64,000 bases of DNA from Pseudomonas congelans (GTDB lineage Bacteria; Pseudomonadota; Gammaproteobacteria; Pseudomonadales; Pseudomonadaceae): assembly GCF_900103225.1 (NCBI RefSeq), contig NZ_FNJH01000003.1:219185-283184 (forward strand), written 5' to 3'. The position numbers and the translations under genes were made by a program. Shown here one piece after another: positions 49,008 to 58,231 of the stretch. The notes below the pieces were generated by a model. The model had not been told where the DNA came from. It was given only the letters and a program-made list of their open reading frames with translations, and did no database searches. How positions within the stretch are numbered: position 1 is the first letter of the stretch; the number at the start of each line of letters is the position of its first letter.

Positions 49008-50101
49008 TGTCCGAGCAAGAACTCAAGGCGCTTCGCGTCCGTATCGACAGCCTCGATGAGAAGGTTCTGGAGCTGATCAGCGAGCGTGCCCGCTGTGCCC
49101 AGGAAGTGGCCAGGGTCAAGATGTCCTCGCTGGCTGAAGGTGAAGTGCCTGTGTTCTATCGTCCGGAGCGCGAAGCTGCGGTGCTCAGGCGAGTCATGGA
49201 CCGCAATCGCGGTCCGTTGAGCAACGAAGAAATGGCGCGTCTGTTCCGCGAGATCATGTCTTCCTGCCTCGCATTGGAACAGCCGCTCAAGGTCGCCTAT
49301 CTTGGCCCTGAGGGTACGTTCACCCAGGCCGCCGCGATGAAGCATTTCGGCCACGCAGTCATCAGTCTGCCGATGGCAGCAATTGACGAAGTGTTTCGCG
49401 AAGTGGTCGCCGGTGCCGTGAATTTCGGCGTGGTTCCGGTGGAAAACTCCACCGAAGGCGCGGTCAATCACACCCTCGACAGCTTTCTTGAACACGACAT
49501 GGTGATCTGCGGCGAAGTCGAACTGCGCATTCACCACCATTTGCTGGTGGGCGAAAGCACCAAGACGGAAAGCATCACGCGCATCTATTCCCATGCTCAG
49601 TCACTGGCCCAGTGCCGTAAATGGCTGGATGCCCATTACCCGAATGTCGAGCGCGTCGCCGTTGCCAGCAACGCCGAAGCCGCCAAGCGGGTCAAGGGCG
49701 AGTGGAACTCGGCGGCCATCGCCGGCGATATGGCGGCAGGTCTGTACGGCCTGACCCGTCTGGCGGAAAAGATCGAAGATCGTCCGGACAATTCCACGCG
49801 CTTTCTCATCATCGGCAATCAGGAAGTCCCGCCGACCGGCGATGACAAGACCTCCATCATCGTGTCGATGAGCAACAAGCCGGGCGCGCTGCACGAGCTG
49901 CTGGTGCCCTTCCACGAGAATGGCCTGGACCTGACGCGGATCGAGACCCGTCCTTCGCGCAGCGGCAAGTGGACCTACGTGTTCTTCATCGACTTCGTCG
50001 GGCATCACAAGGATCCGCTGGTCAAGGCGGTGCTGGAGAAAATCAGCAGTGAAGCCGTGGCCTTGAAGGTCTTGGGTTCCTACCCGAAGGCGGTTCTCTG
50101 A
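49007..50101 (+). CDS. pheA: Bifunctional chorismate mutase / prephenate dehydratase (P-protein) PheA
   Basis: PheA converts chorismate to prephenate and then phenylpyruvate. The 364-residue protein has an AroQ-type mutase domain (1-90, LRVRIDSLDEKVLELISERARCAQEV). A dehydratase domain follows (about 93-275; YLGPEGTFTQAAAMKHFG, VPVENSTEGAVNHTLDSF). The C-terminal ACT domain has GALHELLVPFHENGLDLTRIE (near residue 290) and ESRP-type ETRPSRSGKW, which bind phenylalanine for feedback control. It is translationally coupled to serC. Confidence 0.97.
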   Translation: MSEQELKALRVRIDSLDEKVLELISERARCAQEVARVKMSSLAEGEVPVFYRPEREAAVLRRVMDRNRGPLSNEEMARLFREIMSSCLALEQPLKVAYLGPEGTFTQAAAMKHFGHAVISLPMAAIDEVFREVVAGAVNFGVVPVENSTEGAVNHTLDSFLEHDMVICGEVELRIHHHLLVGESTKTESITRIYSHAQSLAQCRKWLDAHYPNVERVAVASNAEAAKRVKGEWNSAAIAGDMAAGLYGLTRLAEKIEDRPDNSTRFLIIGNQEVPPTGDDKTSIIVSMSNKPGALHELLVPFHENGLDLTRIETRPSRSGKWTYVFFIDFVGHHKDPLVKAVLEKISSEAVALKVLGSYPKAVL

Positions 50102-50158
50102 GTGCGCTGTCCATGATTCGTTTGTTTTTTACCTTGCCGGGCTGCCAGGTATGTTCGC

Positions 50159-51763
50159 GTGGTTGAAGTGATTGCAGAGCAGTCAGTACGTCCCGTTATA
50201 GGTCGTCTGGTGGTTGTCGGGCTCGGGCTGATCGGTGGTTCCTTTGCCAAGGGCGTGCGCGAAAGCGGCCTGTGTCGCGAGGTGGTCGGCGTCGACCTTG
50301 ATCCACAGTCACGACAGCTGGCGGTCGAGCTGGGTGTCGTGGACCGTTGTGAGGCTGACCTTGCCACTGCTTGCCGTGGCGCGGACGTGATTCAACTGGC
50401 GGTGCCGATACTGGCCATGGAAAAGCTGCTTGCGCTGCTGGCGCCGATCGATCTGGGTCATGCAATCCTGACCGATGTCGGCAGCGCCAAAGGCAATGTG
50501 GTGAGGGCTGCGCGTCAGGCGTTCGGGCATATGCCGTCGCGCTTCGTGCCCGGTCACCCGATTGCCGGTTCCGAGCAGAGCGGCGTCGAGGCGTCCAACG
50601 CGGCGCTGTTTCGCCGCCATAAGGTCATTCTCACGCCGCTGGCTGAAACCGACCCTCAGGCGCTGGCGGTTGTCGACCAGTTGTGGTCAGCCCTTGGGGC
50701 CGACGTAGAGCACATGCAGGTCGAGCGCCATGATGAGGTGCTGGCTGCCACCAGCCATCTGCCGCATCTGCTGGCATTCGGTCTGGTCGACTCACTGGCC
50801 AAGCGCAATGAAAACCTGGACATATTCAGGTATGCCGCAGGCGGGTTTCGTGACTTCACGCGTATCGCAGGCAGCGATCCGACCATGTGGCATGACATTT
50901 TCATGGCCAACCGTGATGCCGTACTGCGCACATTGGACAGCTTTCGCACCGATCTCGACGCCTTGCGCGACGCAGTGGATGCCGGTGACGGCGCGCAGTT
51001 GATGGACGTATTCACCCGTGCGCGCGCAGCGAGGGAGCACTTCGGCAGAATCCTTGCCAGCCGTGCCCGTGTCGATACCACACCTGGCGAGCCGCGTGAA
51101 ATTCACGGCGGATCTGCAGAGGGTGTCAGTCATCGCATCAAGGGGCCGGTGGATGTGACCTCGGCGGTGCTGTTCATGGTCGCCACGTCGATCAGTGAAG
51201 GTTGCGACCTGCTGCTGGAGGACGTTCCTGTCAGTTCCTCGTGCGAGGGTGCGATCGATATTTTGCGCCTGATGGGCGGCGATATCGTGCTGCAGAATGT
51301 CCGCAAACTGGCGGGTGAACCGGTCGCGGACCTGCACGTACGCTCGACCCGGCTCAAAGGCGCTGACATCCCCGAAGCGCTGGTGCCGCTGGCGCTGAAT
51401 GCATTTCCGGTGCTTCTTGTTGCCGCAGCCTGCGCAGAAGGGCGTACCATTCTGCGCGGCGCGCAGGCCCTGCAAGCCGATGAGTCGGAGTGCGTCAGGC
51501 TGATGGCCGACGGCTTGCTGGCTCTCGGCATCGAGGCCGAGCCGGTGCTGGATGGCATCATTATCGAAGGCGGTGCGCCGGGCGGCGGCGAGGTTGATGC
51601 TCGCGGTGATCAGCGTATCGTCATGGCGTTTCGCGTTGCATCGTTGAGGGCTTCGGCGCCCATCCGTATTCAGGCGTGCGCGGATGCCGCCGCATTGTTT
51701 CCCCATTTTCTGGCGCTGTGCGCTCAAGTTGGCATGCGTGTAGCGCAAGAGGACAAAAAGTGA
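50159..51763 (+). CDS. tyrA: Prephenate dehydrogenase TyrA fused to a truncated, degenerate EPSP synthase (AroA) remnant
   Basis: The 534-residue protein has a complete TyrA part (about 1-305). This comprises the NAD motif GLGLIGGS at 21-28, [24 protein letters not shown] and the [11 protein letters not shown]is region; it oxidises prephenate to hydroxyphenylpyruvate. Pseudomonas TyrA normally continues into a full AroA of about 430 residues. Here only about the last 200 residues follow (from [15 protein letters not shown] near 335). The N-terminal half with PGDKS-type motifs is absent. In the rest, the catalytic Asp is Asn414, the KESDR motif reads DESEC and GDHR reads GDQR. The frame is open and overlaps cmk by 4 bases. 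A GTG start is used. Confidence 0.88.
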   Translation: MVEVIAEQSVRPVIGRLVVVGLGLIGGSFAKGVRESGLCREVVGVDLDPQSRQLAVELGVVDRCEADLATACRGADVIQLAVPILAMEKLLALLAPIDLGHAILTDVGSAKGNVVRAARQAFGHMPSRFVPGHPIAGSEQSGVEASNAALFRRHKVILTPLAETDPQALAVVDQLWSALGADVEHMQVERHDEVLAATSHLPHLLAFGLVDSLAKRNENLDIFRYAAGGFRDFTRIAGSDPTMWHDIFMANRDAVLRTLDSFRTDLDALRDAVDAGDGAQLMDVFTRARAAREHFGRILASRARVDTTPGEPREIHGGSAEGVSHRIKGPVDVTSAVLFMVATSISEGCDLLLEDVPVSSSCEGAIDILRLMGGDIVLQNVRKLAGEPVADLHVRSTRLKGADIPEALVPLALNAFPVLLVAAACAEGRTILRGAQALQADESECVRLMADGLLALGIEAEPVLDGIIIEGGAPGGGEVDARGDQRIVMAFRVASLRASAPIRIQACADAAALFPHFLALCAQVGMRVAQEDKK

Positions 51764-52449
51764 AAATCAAAGCTCCTGTTATTACCATCGACGGACCCAG
51801 CGGTTCCGGAAAGGGCACTGTCGCCGGATTGCTGGCCAGGAAACTCGGCTGGTGCCTGCTCGACTCCGGTGCGCTGTATCGCCTGCTGGCTTTTGCCGCG
51901 CGCAATCACGGCGTCGACCTGACCAATGAAGAAGCGCTCAAGCTTCTGGCCGCTCATCTGGATGTTCAGTTCGAAGCGACTGCGGCAGGGCAGGGGCAGC
52001 GCATCATTCTCGAAGGCGAGGACGTCACCCACGCGATTCGCAACGAACAGGTCGGCAGTGGCGCATCGCAAGTGGCCTCGCTGCCGGCGGTACGCGATGC
52101 GTTGCTGTTGCGCCAGCGCGCGTTTCAGGAAGAGCCTGGCCTCGTCGCGGACGGTCGCGACATGGGCACAGTGGTATTCCCGGATGCACCGCTGAAGATA
52201 TTTCTCACCGCCAGTGCCGAGGAGCGTGCGCGTCGACGTTACTTGCAGTTGAAGGCCAAGGGCGATGATGTTAGTCTGTCGAGTCTGCTAGATGAGATAT
52301 GTGCACGCGACGAGCGTGACACCCAGCGAGCGGTAGCACCGCTGAAGCCGGCGCACGACGCCATACAGCTGGATTCCACTGAATTGTCCATCGAACAGGT
52401 GCTGGAACGCATTCTGAGTGAAATCGCGCTTCGCGGTATTGCCGGATGA
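51760..52449 (+). CDS. cmk: Cytidylate kinase Cmk
   Basis: Cmk phosphorylates CMP and dCMP using ATP. The 229-residue protein starts at a GTG inside the tyrA stop (GTGA). This gives the family N-terminus [19 protein letters not shown] with the P-loop at 12-20. [33 protein letters not shown] and [10 protein letters not shown] follow. GAGGA precedes the start. Confidence 0.95.
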   Translation: MKIKAPVITIDGPSGSGKGTVAGLLARKLGWCLLDSGALYRLLAFAARNHGVDLTNEEALKLLAAHLDVQFEATAAGQGQRIILEGEDVTHAIRNEQVGSGASQVASLPAVRDALLLRQRAFQEEPGLVADGRDMGTVVFPDAPLKIFLTASAEERARRRYLQLKAKGDDVSLSSLLDEICARDERDTQRAVAPLKPAHDAIQLDSTELSIEQVLERILSEIALRGIAG

Positions 52450-52570
52450 CGAAGAAGCGTGTGGGAGACCAGTCATAGTCCCGCAGGCTTTCTTTTACTT
52501 GAACGAAACCCACGTTGTCTGGAGCGTGGCAGATGGGCGTATTCTTCGCCCTTGATCAACAGGAATTAAA

Positions 52571-54262
52571 ATGAGCGAAAGCTTTGCAGAACTTTTTGAA
52601 GAAAGCCTAAAGACCCTCAACCTTCAGGCCGGTTCGATCATCACCGCTATCATCGTTGATATCGATTACCAGGCAGGTTGGGTTACGGTTCACGCCGGTC
52701 TGAAATCTGAAGGCCTCATCCCGCTGGAACAGTTCCACAACGACGCTGGCGAGCTGACCATCAAGATCGGTGATGAAGTTCACGTTGCGCTGGACGCGGT
52801 CGAAGATGGCTTTGGCGAAACCAAGCTGTCCCGCGAAAAAGCCAAGCGTGCCGAGTGCTGGATCGTTCTGGAAGCGGCTTTCGCAGCTGAAGAAGTGGTC
52901 AAGGGCGTTATCAACGGTAAGGTTAAAGGCGGCTTCACTGTCGACGTTAACGGCATCCGTGCGTTCCTGCCTGGTTCTCTGGTTGACGTCCGCCCTGTGC
53001 GTGACACGACTCACCTGGAAGGCAAAGAGCTCGAGTTCAAGGTCATCAAGCTGGACCAGAAGCGCAACAACGTTGTCGTTTCCCGTCGCAGTGTCCTGGA
53101 AGCCGAGAACAGTGCCGAGCGCGAAGCTCTGCTCGAGTCCCTGCAGGAAGGTCAGCAAGTCAAGGGTATCGTCAAGAACCTCACCGATTACGGCGCATTC
53201 GTCGATCTGGGTGGCGTCGATGGCCTGCTGCACATCACCGACATGGCCTGGAAGCGCATCAAGCATCCATCGGAAATCGTCAACGTTGGCGACGAGATCG
53301 ATGTCAAGGTCCTGAAGTACGATCGCGAGCGCAATCGTGTTTCCCTTGGTCTGAAGCAACTGGGTGAAGACCCATGGGTTGCTATCAAGGCTCGCTACCC
53401 GGAAAGCACCCGCGTTACTGCGCGTGTTACCAACCTGACCGACTACGGCTGCTTCGCAGAGCTGGAAGAAGGCGTGGAAGGCCTGGTACACGTTTCCGAA
53501 ATGGACTGGACCAACAAGAACATCCACCCTTCGAAAGTCGTTCAGGTTGGCGACGAAGTGGAAGTCATGGTTCTGGACATCGACGAAGAGCGTCGTCGTA
53601 TCTCCCTCGGCATCAAGCAGTGCAAATCCAACCCATGGGAAGATTTCTCTGGCCAGTTCAACAAGGGCGATAAAATCTCCGGCACCATCAAGTCGATCAC
53701 CGATTTCGGTATCTTCATTGGTCTGGACGGCGGCATCGACGGTCTGGTTCACCTGTCCGACATCTCCTGGAACGAAGTGGGCGAAGAAGCCGTACGTCGC
53801 TTCAAGAAGGGCGACGAGCTCGACACTGTAATCCTGTCGGTTGATCCTGAGCGTGAGCGTATCTCGCTGGGTATCAAGCAGCTGGAAAGCGATCCGTTCT
53901 CCGAGTACGTCACTGTCAATGACAAGGGCGCCATCGTTCGCGGTATCGTTAAAGAAGTTGACGCCAAAGGCGCCATCATCACCCTGGCCGACGACATCGA
54001 AGCGACCCTCAAGGCTTCCGAAATCAGCCGTGACCGCGTTGAAGACGCGCGTAACGTTCTGAAGGAAGGCGAAGAGATCGAAGCCAAGATCATCAGCGTT
54101 GACCGCAAGAGCCGCGTGATCAGCTTGTCCATCAAGTCGAAAGACGTTGAAGACGAGAAAGAAGCGATCCAGAGCCTGCGTAGCAAGCCTGAAGTCGCTG
54201 AAAGCACTGGTCCTACCACTATTGGTGACCTGCTGCGCGCGCAAATGGAAAAACAGAACTAA
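52571..54262 (+). CDS. rpsA: 30S ribosomal protein S1 RpsA
   Basis: S1 brings mRNA to the 30S subunit. The 563-residue protein comprises six S1 OB-fold repeats; repeats 3-6 carry copies of the [20 protein letters not shown] type and RISLGIKQ endings. It starts [14 protein letters not shown], the normal N-terminus that anchors S1 to S2. An intrinsic terminator follows at once. The 121-base upstream gap leaves room for its own promoter and leader. Confidence 0.98.
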   Translation: MSESFAELFEESLKTLNLQAGSIITAIIVDIDYQAGWVTVHAGLKSEGLIPLEQFHNDAGELTIKIGDEVHVALDAVEDGFGETKLSREKAKRAECWIVLEAAFAAEEVVKGVINGKVKGGFTVDVNGIRAFLPGSLVDVRPVRDTTHLEGKELEFKVIKLDQKRNNVVVSRRSVLEAENSAEREALLESLQEGQQVKGIVKNLTDYGAFVDLGGVDGLLHITDMAWKRIKHPSEIVNVGDEIDVKVLKYDRERNRVSLGLKQLGEDPWVAIKARYPESTRVTARVTNLTDYGCFAELEEGVEGLVHVSEMDWTNKNIHPSKVVQVGDEVEVMVLDIDEERRRISLGIKQCKSNPWEDFSGQFNKGDKISGTIKSITDFGIFIGLDGGIDGLVHLSDISWNEVGEEAVRRFKKGDELDTVILSVDPERERISLGIKQLESDPFSEYVTVNDKGAIVRGIVKEVDAKGAIITLADDIEATLKASEISRDRVEDARNVLKEGEEIEAKIISVDRKSRVISLSIKSKDVEDEKEAIQSLRSKPEVAESTGPTTIGDLLRAQMEKQN

Positions 54263-54275
54263 GTTCTGCTTGACC

Positions 54276-54308
54276 AAAAAAAGGACGACTTCGGTCGTCC
54301 TTTTTTGT
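54276..54308 (+). terminator. Intrinsic terminator of rpsA
   Basis: GGACGAC / GTCGTCC stem on a TTCG tetraloop, preceded by A7 and followed by T6, 14 bases after the rpsA stop. Confidence 0.95.
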
Positions 54309-54583
54309 TTCTGCCGTTCAGGCCCTGCAGATTAGGGTGCCCCCGGCTTGCTCTCACGCACAGTGTGAGTCGCAAAGCGCCTCCAGCGGCCTCTCAGGCC
54401 GTCCTGTTTCGTCTATTGTCCCAGCTCCCTTCCTAGACCGCTTGCTTGTCATGTCGCTGTCATCTGTCCATGCCTGGTTAGACGGTGTTGAACATAAGTC
54501 AATAGATGGGCTGTTCAAATTCATCCGGTCATGCTAAAACCTTCCAAGCGCTGATCTAGCTGCTTGAAAAAGAAGGGAAAAAT
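54309..54583. promoter_or_regulatory. ihfB upstream region
   Basis: No gene is seen in this 275-base gap. It contains a perfect dyad TTGAACA (54488-54494) / TGTTCAA (54512-54518) with a 17-base spacer, about 70 bases before the ihfB start. I could not fit a good IHF consensus site. The dyad may be an operator or part of promoter architecture. Confidence 0.35.
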
Positions 54584-54880
54584 ATGACGAAGTCGGAGTT
54601 GATCGAACGAATTGTCACCCATCAAGGGCTGCTCTCATCCAAGGATGTGGAGCTGGCCATCAAGACCATGCTTGAACAAATGTCCCAGTGCCTGGCTACC
54701 GGCGACCGAATCGAAATTCGGGGCTTTGGCAGCTTTTCATTGCATTACCGCGCACCGCGGGTAGGGCGTAACCCGAAGACCGGTCAGTCGGTCAGCCTCG
54801 ATGGCAAGTTTGTCCCGCATTTCAAGCCAGGCAAGGAGCTTCGGGATCGGGTCAACGAGGACGAGGAAGAGGGCTTTTAA
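54584..54880 (+). CDS. ihfB: Integration host factor subunit beta IhfB
   Basis: IhfB pairs with IhfA to bend DNA at specific sites. The 98-residue protein begins [30 protein letters not shown] and has the conserved [28 protein letters not shown] arm. The Pro of VGRNPKTG intercalates in DNA. The tail is acidic (NEDEEEGF). GAAGGGAAA precedes the ATG. The lapA-like gene follows 24 bases later. Confidence 0.97.
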   Translation: MTKSELIERIVTHQGLLSSKDVELAIKTMLEQMSQCLATGDRIEIRGFGSFSLHYRAPRVGRNPKTGQSVSLDGKFVPHFKPGKELRDRVNEDEEEGF

Positions 54881-54904
54881 AGCCATTCACTACAGGATCA
54901 CCAG

Positions 54905-55147
54905 ATGCGTATCTTCAAACGAGTCATTTTGATCGTCGCCGTGTTGTTTGTTGTTCTGGCAACAACCGTTTTTGTGCTTGAAAACCGGCAGTCTGTCGCC
55001 GTGACGCTTTTCGGCTGGTCGGCGCCTCAGCTTCCGTTGGCATTGCCTGTCGTGCTTGCCTTGCTCGTCGGCATGGTCATCGGCCCGATACTGGCGTGGA
55101 TAGCCAGCTTTAGTAAAAAGCGCACACCTTCCCCTCGCTCTGTCTGA
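54905..55147 (+). CDS. LapA-domain (DUF1049) inner-membrane protein
   Basis: An 80-residue protein with two membrane helices (about 5-25 and 42-67) joined by the family segment ENRQSVAVTLFGWSAPQLPLALPV, and a basic tail. LapA of E. coli works with LapB in lipopolysaccharide assembly; in Pseudomonas this gene normally sits after ihfB. It is probably co-transcribed with ihfB and ends at the terminator at 55186. Confidence 0.88.
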   Translation: MRIFKRVILIVAVLFVVLATTVFVLENRQSVAVTLFGWSAPQLPLALPVVLALLVGMVIGPILAWIASFSKKRTPSPRSV

Positions 55148-55185
55148 GCAGCGCTGATAAGGCGTCGTCGGAGATCAATCTGACG

Positions 55186-55208
55186 ACACGGTAGCGCGTG
55201 TTTTTTAT
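55186..55208 (+). terminator. Intrinsic terminator after lapA
   Basis: ACACG / CGTGT stem with a GTAGCG loop, followed by TTTTTATTT. An imperfect dyad GTCGTCGGAGA / TCTGACGAC just upstream adds to the structure. Confidence 0.6.
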
Positions 55209-55557
55209 TTCCTCCTGTTCAATGAAACAGCACGCGCTGCTCCGGAGCTGGCGCGCTTGTTTGTCTTCAAACGGTTTTGTTGAAAAAAGAGTCTTATAAT
55301 TCTGTCGGTTTATTCTTGGCTTTTATCAAGAATAGTTACTTCGCTGTGTAGGAATATTCGCTTTTTTAATTCATGTATCCATTCTAAAGGGTTAGCCGGT
55401 TATATTCATTTTCTGCGTCGATTGCTGCTGCCCTGAGAGGGTTGTGTCAAGACTTGAACATGAGTCGTTCAAGTGCAGAATGCGCCAAACTTACTGTTCA
55501 GATTCCACTCCGGATGTTCCAGGTATTCAGGGCAGGCTGACAAGAAAAGGTGACTGC
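55209..55557. other. AT-rich gap at the O-antigen locus junction
   Basis: About 350 bases clearly lower in GC than both flanks, without a credible gene. They contain a TATAAT hexamer (55294-55299) and a perfect dyad ATTCTTG / CAAGAAT (55311-55332). This is where P. aeruginosa O-antigen clusters begin. I infer a regulatory region for the following gene and possibly a scar of cluster exchange. Confidence 0.4.
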
Positions 55558-57000
55558 ATGTCTTATCCGGAAATCACTCATCACGGCGCTGTCGATACCG
55601 TGACGGGCTCGTGCCACCAGTTGCATATGGATGCGTCGTGCAGCCTGTTGATTGATTGCGGGTCGGTGCAAGAGCGCGGCAGGCAGTCCGGGACCGCTTC
55701 GTTCGGCTTCGATCCCGAAGCGATCAGGGCGTTGATGATCACCCATGTGCAAAATGACCATGTCGGACGTATTCCCGAGCTGCTTGCATTTGGTTACACA
55801 GGGCCGATATTGTGCAGCGAACCCAGTGCCCATCTGTTGCCACTGGTCATGGAAGATCTCCTGAACATTCAATTTGCACACGACCCCGGGCAGGCAGCGC
55901 GTTATTTGGAGCTCATCAGCAGGAGAGTCATCGCCCTGCCATTCGATGACTGGTTCAGCCTGGTCGAAAACGAATCCCTGCATTGCCGGGTCCGTTTGCA
56001 GCGTGCCGGGCACATACTGGGTTCGGCCTACATAGAATGCGATCTTCAATACCCTGCACAAGCGCGTTCTGTGCGAGTGGTCTTTTCCGGAGATCTGGGG
56101 GCGAGCAACACACCGTTTCTGCCTGCGCCGAAGCCGCCCGAGCGGGCGGATGTGCTGATTCTGGAAAGTACTTATGGCGATCGTATTCACGAAGATCGCA
56201 GCCTTCGCCAGCAAAGGCTCGAGCGGATCATAGACAAGGCGCTGGAAGATCAGGGCACCGTCCTGATCCCGGCGTTCAGTATCGGTCGAACCCAGGAATT
56301 GCTTTACGAGCTTGAGGACATCCTGCGGCGCAGGATGCAGTCGAATCACTCTGCCCGGAACAGTGCCAACCCGAGTGGCGGTGAAATAACCGCCGGCAAC
56401 TGGTCGAGGTTGCCGATCATCCTCGACTCGCCTCTGGCGAACCGGTTCACGAAGGTCTACCAGTCGCTCGACGACTACTGGGATGAGGATGCACGGCTGA
56501 GGCTCGATGTTGGCAGAAAGCCGTTGGGTTTTGCGCAGCTGGTTACTGTCGACACTCATGGGCAACACTTGCGCACGGTCAATTACCTGGCCAGCACTGC
56601 GCGACCGGCCATTGTGATTGCCGGTAACGGCATGTGTGCCGGAGGCAGAATCGTCAATTACCTGAAAGCCATGCTCGGTGACGCGCGTCATAATGTGGTG
56701 TTTGTCGGCTATCAGGGCAAGGGCACGCCGGGTGAGGCCATTCAGTTACACGGTCCACTGGGCGGCTATGTAGAGCTGGACCATGAGCGATTTGATATTC
56801 GCGCCGGCATCCATACCGCCAAAGGCTATTCTGCCCATGCCGATCAGAGCGAACTGGTGGAGTTCGTCACCGGCATGAACGAGTGGCCGAAACAGATTCG
56901 GCTGGTGCATGGTGAAGCGGCTGCAAAAAAGACGCTGGGCAATATTCTGGTTCAGCAGTACGCGCGCGAAAAGCGCCACGTGGAAATGATCATCCCTTGA
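55558..57000 (+). CDS. Metallo-beta-lactamase-fold beta-CASP protein with altered metal motif
   Basis: A 480-residue beta-CASP member related to bacterial RNA-processing exonucleases of the YSH1/CPSF73-like group. Visible are the N-terminal HHGAVDTVTGSCHQL and the metal motif THVQNDH (62-68). GHILGSAY, SGDLGASNTPFL, the beta-CASP segment ILESTYGDR and PAFSIGRTQELLYEL follow, then GNGMCAGGRIVNYL and YSAHADQSEL. The usual HxHxDH reads HVQNDH, so the second His is Gln65. Other ligands are kept, so activity is uncertain. The ATG at 55558 follows AAAAGGTG. Confidence 0.85.
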   Translation: MSYPEITHHGAVDTVTGSCHQLHMDASCSLLIDCGSVQERGRQSGTASFGFDPEAIRALMITHVQNDHVGRIPELLAFGYTGPILCSEPSAHLLPLVMEDLLNIQFAHDPGQAARYLELISRRVIALPFDDWFSLVENESLHCRVRLQRAGHILGSAYIECDLQYPAQARSVRVVFSGDLGASNTPFLPAPKPPERADVLILESTYGDRIHEDRSLRQQRLERIIDKALEDQGTVLIPAFSIGRTQELLYELEDILRRRMQSNHSARNSANPSGGEITAGNWSRLPIILDSPLANRFTKVYQSLDDYWDEDARLRLDVGRKPLGFAQLVTVDTHGQHLRTVNYLASTARPAIVIAGNGMCAGGRIVNYLKAMLGDARHNVVFVGYQGKGTPGEAIQLHGPLGGYVELDHERFDIRAGIHTAKGYSAHADQSELVEFVTGMNEWPKQIRLVHGEAAAKKTLGNILVQQYAREKRHVEMIIP

Positions 57001-57250
57001 ACGGAAAGTGGGCGTGTTAGTTGTAAGCTGACGGTGTAACCGAAATTTTGCCGTGCGAGCTTCTTCACGCGATTATTGCGAATCACCTCCGACCACGTTG
57101 AGCACTGGCAAGGCATTGATGCCTGTAAGTCCGGTGCAATAACGGAAAAGAGCGCGGTCATGGCAAAGTTATAAAATGGATTGAAGATATTTCAGTTGTC
57201 AAAAAGCGTTACATAAGCAATATTTGGTCAATTTTGAAGGGCGTACTTGC
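57001..57250. promoter_or_regulatory. Gap before the wbpV-wbpL pair
   Basis: A 250-base gap that becomes AT-rich toward its right end (57165-57240), where a promoter for wbpV-wbpL is expected. No gene or clear terminator was identified. Confidence 0.35.
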
Positions 57251-58231
57251 ATGAGCGGTGATGTTGCATTGGTTGCAATAACAGGTGCGACAGGTTTCGT
57301 GGGCAGTGCTGTGGTTCGCCGGCTGATTGAACGCACAGGCTGTACGTTGAGGGTTGCGGTCCGCGGCGCCTATGCTGCCTGCAATCCGCGCATCGATGTT
57401 GTCAGTGCGCAATCGCTGGCCCCGGATAATCAATGGGCAAGCTTTGTAACCGGCGCGGCTGTGGTGATTCACTGTGCTGCGCGGGTTCATGTGCTCAATG
57501 AGACCGCTGACGCACCGGATCAGGAATACTTCCGCGCCAATGTCACCGCAACACTGAATCTGGCAGAGCAGGCCGCAGCGGCAGGGGTCAGGCGCTTCAT
57601 CTTTATCAGCTCCATCAAGGCCAATGGCGAGTCTACGCTTCCGGGTGCACCATTCAAGGCCAGCGACCCGTGCAAGCCGCTGGATTCTTATGGCGTGTCG
57701 AAGCACAGGGCTGAAGAGGGCTTGCGCGAGTTGGCTGCCCGTACCGGCATGCAGGTGGTGATCATTCGTCCGGTGCTGGTCTACGGTCCGGGGGTCAAGG
57801 CCAACTTCAGAAACATGATGCGTTGGCTGGACAAGGGGCTGCCATTGCCGCTCGGGTCTATCAATAATCGCAGAAGCCTGGTGGCGGTTGATAATCTGGC
57901 AGACCTGGTCACGGTCTGTGTCGATCATCCCGCCGCAGCTGACCAGACGTTTCTGGTCAGTGACGGGGACGATCTGTCCACCTCCAGGCTGCTGCGCGAA
58001 ATGGGCAAGGCTCTCGGCAAACCTGCCCGACTGCTGCCGGTGCCGGCCGTGCTGTTGAAAGCGGCTGCAGCAGTGTTGGGCAAGAAAGCTCTTTCGCAAC
58101 GGCTATGCAACTCGCTGCAGGTCGATATCAGTAAAACCTGTACGATGCTGGACTGGCATCCACCTGTGAGTATTGAACACGCCATGCAGGACACCGCTCG
58201 ATATTATCTGGAACACGACAAGCATGATTGA
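57251..58231 (+). CDS. wbpV: WbpV-type NAD-dependent sugar-nucleotide epimerase/reductase
   Basis: A 326-residue extended short-chain dehydrogenase. The cofactor motif is ITGATGFVGSAVV near residue 9, the catalytic segment FISSIKANGES and SYGVSKHRAEE (Tyr and Lys) follow, and RPVLVYGPGVKANF is typical of the UDP-4-keto-sugar group. In P. aeruginosa WbpV acts after WbpM to reduce the 4-keto intermediate toward UDP-N-acetylquinovosamine. The ATG at 57251 follows GAAGGG by about 9 bases. It overlaps wbpL by 8 bases. Exact sugar product is inferred. Confidence 0.82.
   Translation: MSGDVALVAITGATGFVGSAVVRRLIERTGCTLRVAVRGAYAACNPRIDVVSAQSLAPDNQWASFVTGAAVVIHCAARVHVLNETADAPDQEYFRANVTATLNLAEQAAAAGVRRFIFISSIKANGESTLPGAPFKASDPCKPLDSYGVSKHRAEEGLRELAARTGMQVVIIRPVLVYGPGVKANFRNMMRWLDKGLPLPLGSINNRRSLVAVDNLADLVTVCVDHPAAADQTFLVSDGDDLSTSRLLREMGKALGKPARLLPVPAVLLKAAAAVLGKKALSQRLCNSLQVDISKTCTMLDWHPPVSIEHAMQDTARYYLEHDKHD

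Noticed and set aside
52607..54277. Minus-strand open frame of 556 codons opposite rpsA
   Set aside because: Antisense shadow of the S1 repeats; the repeat structure of rpsA explains its repetitive protein.
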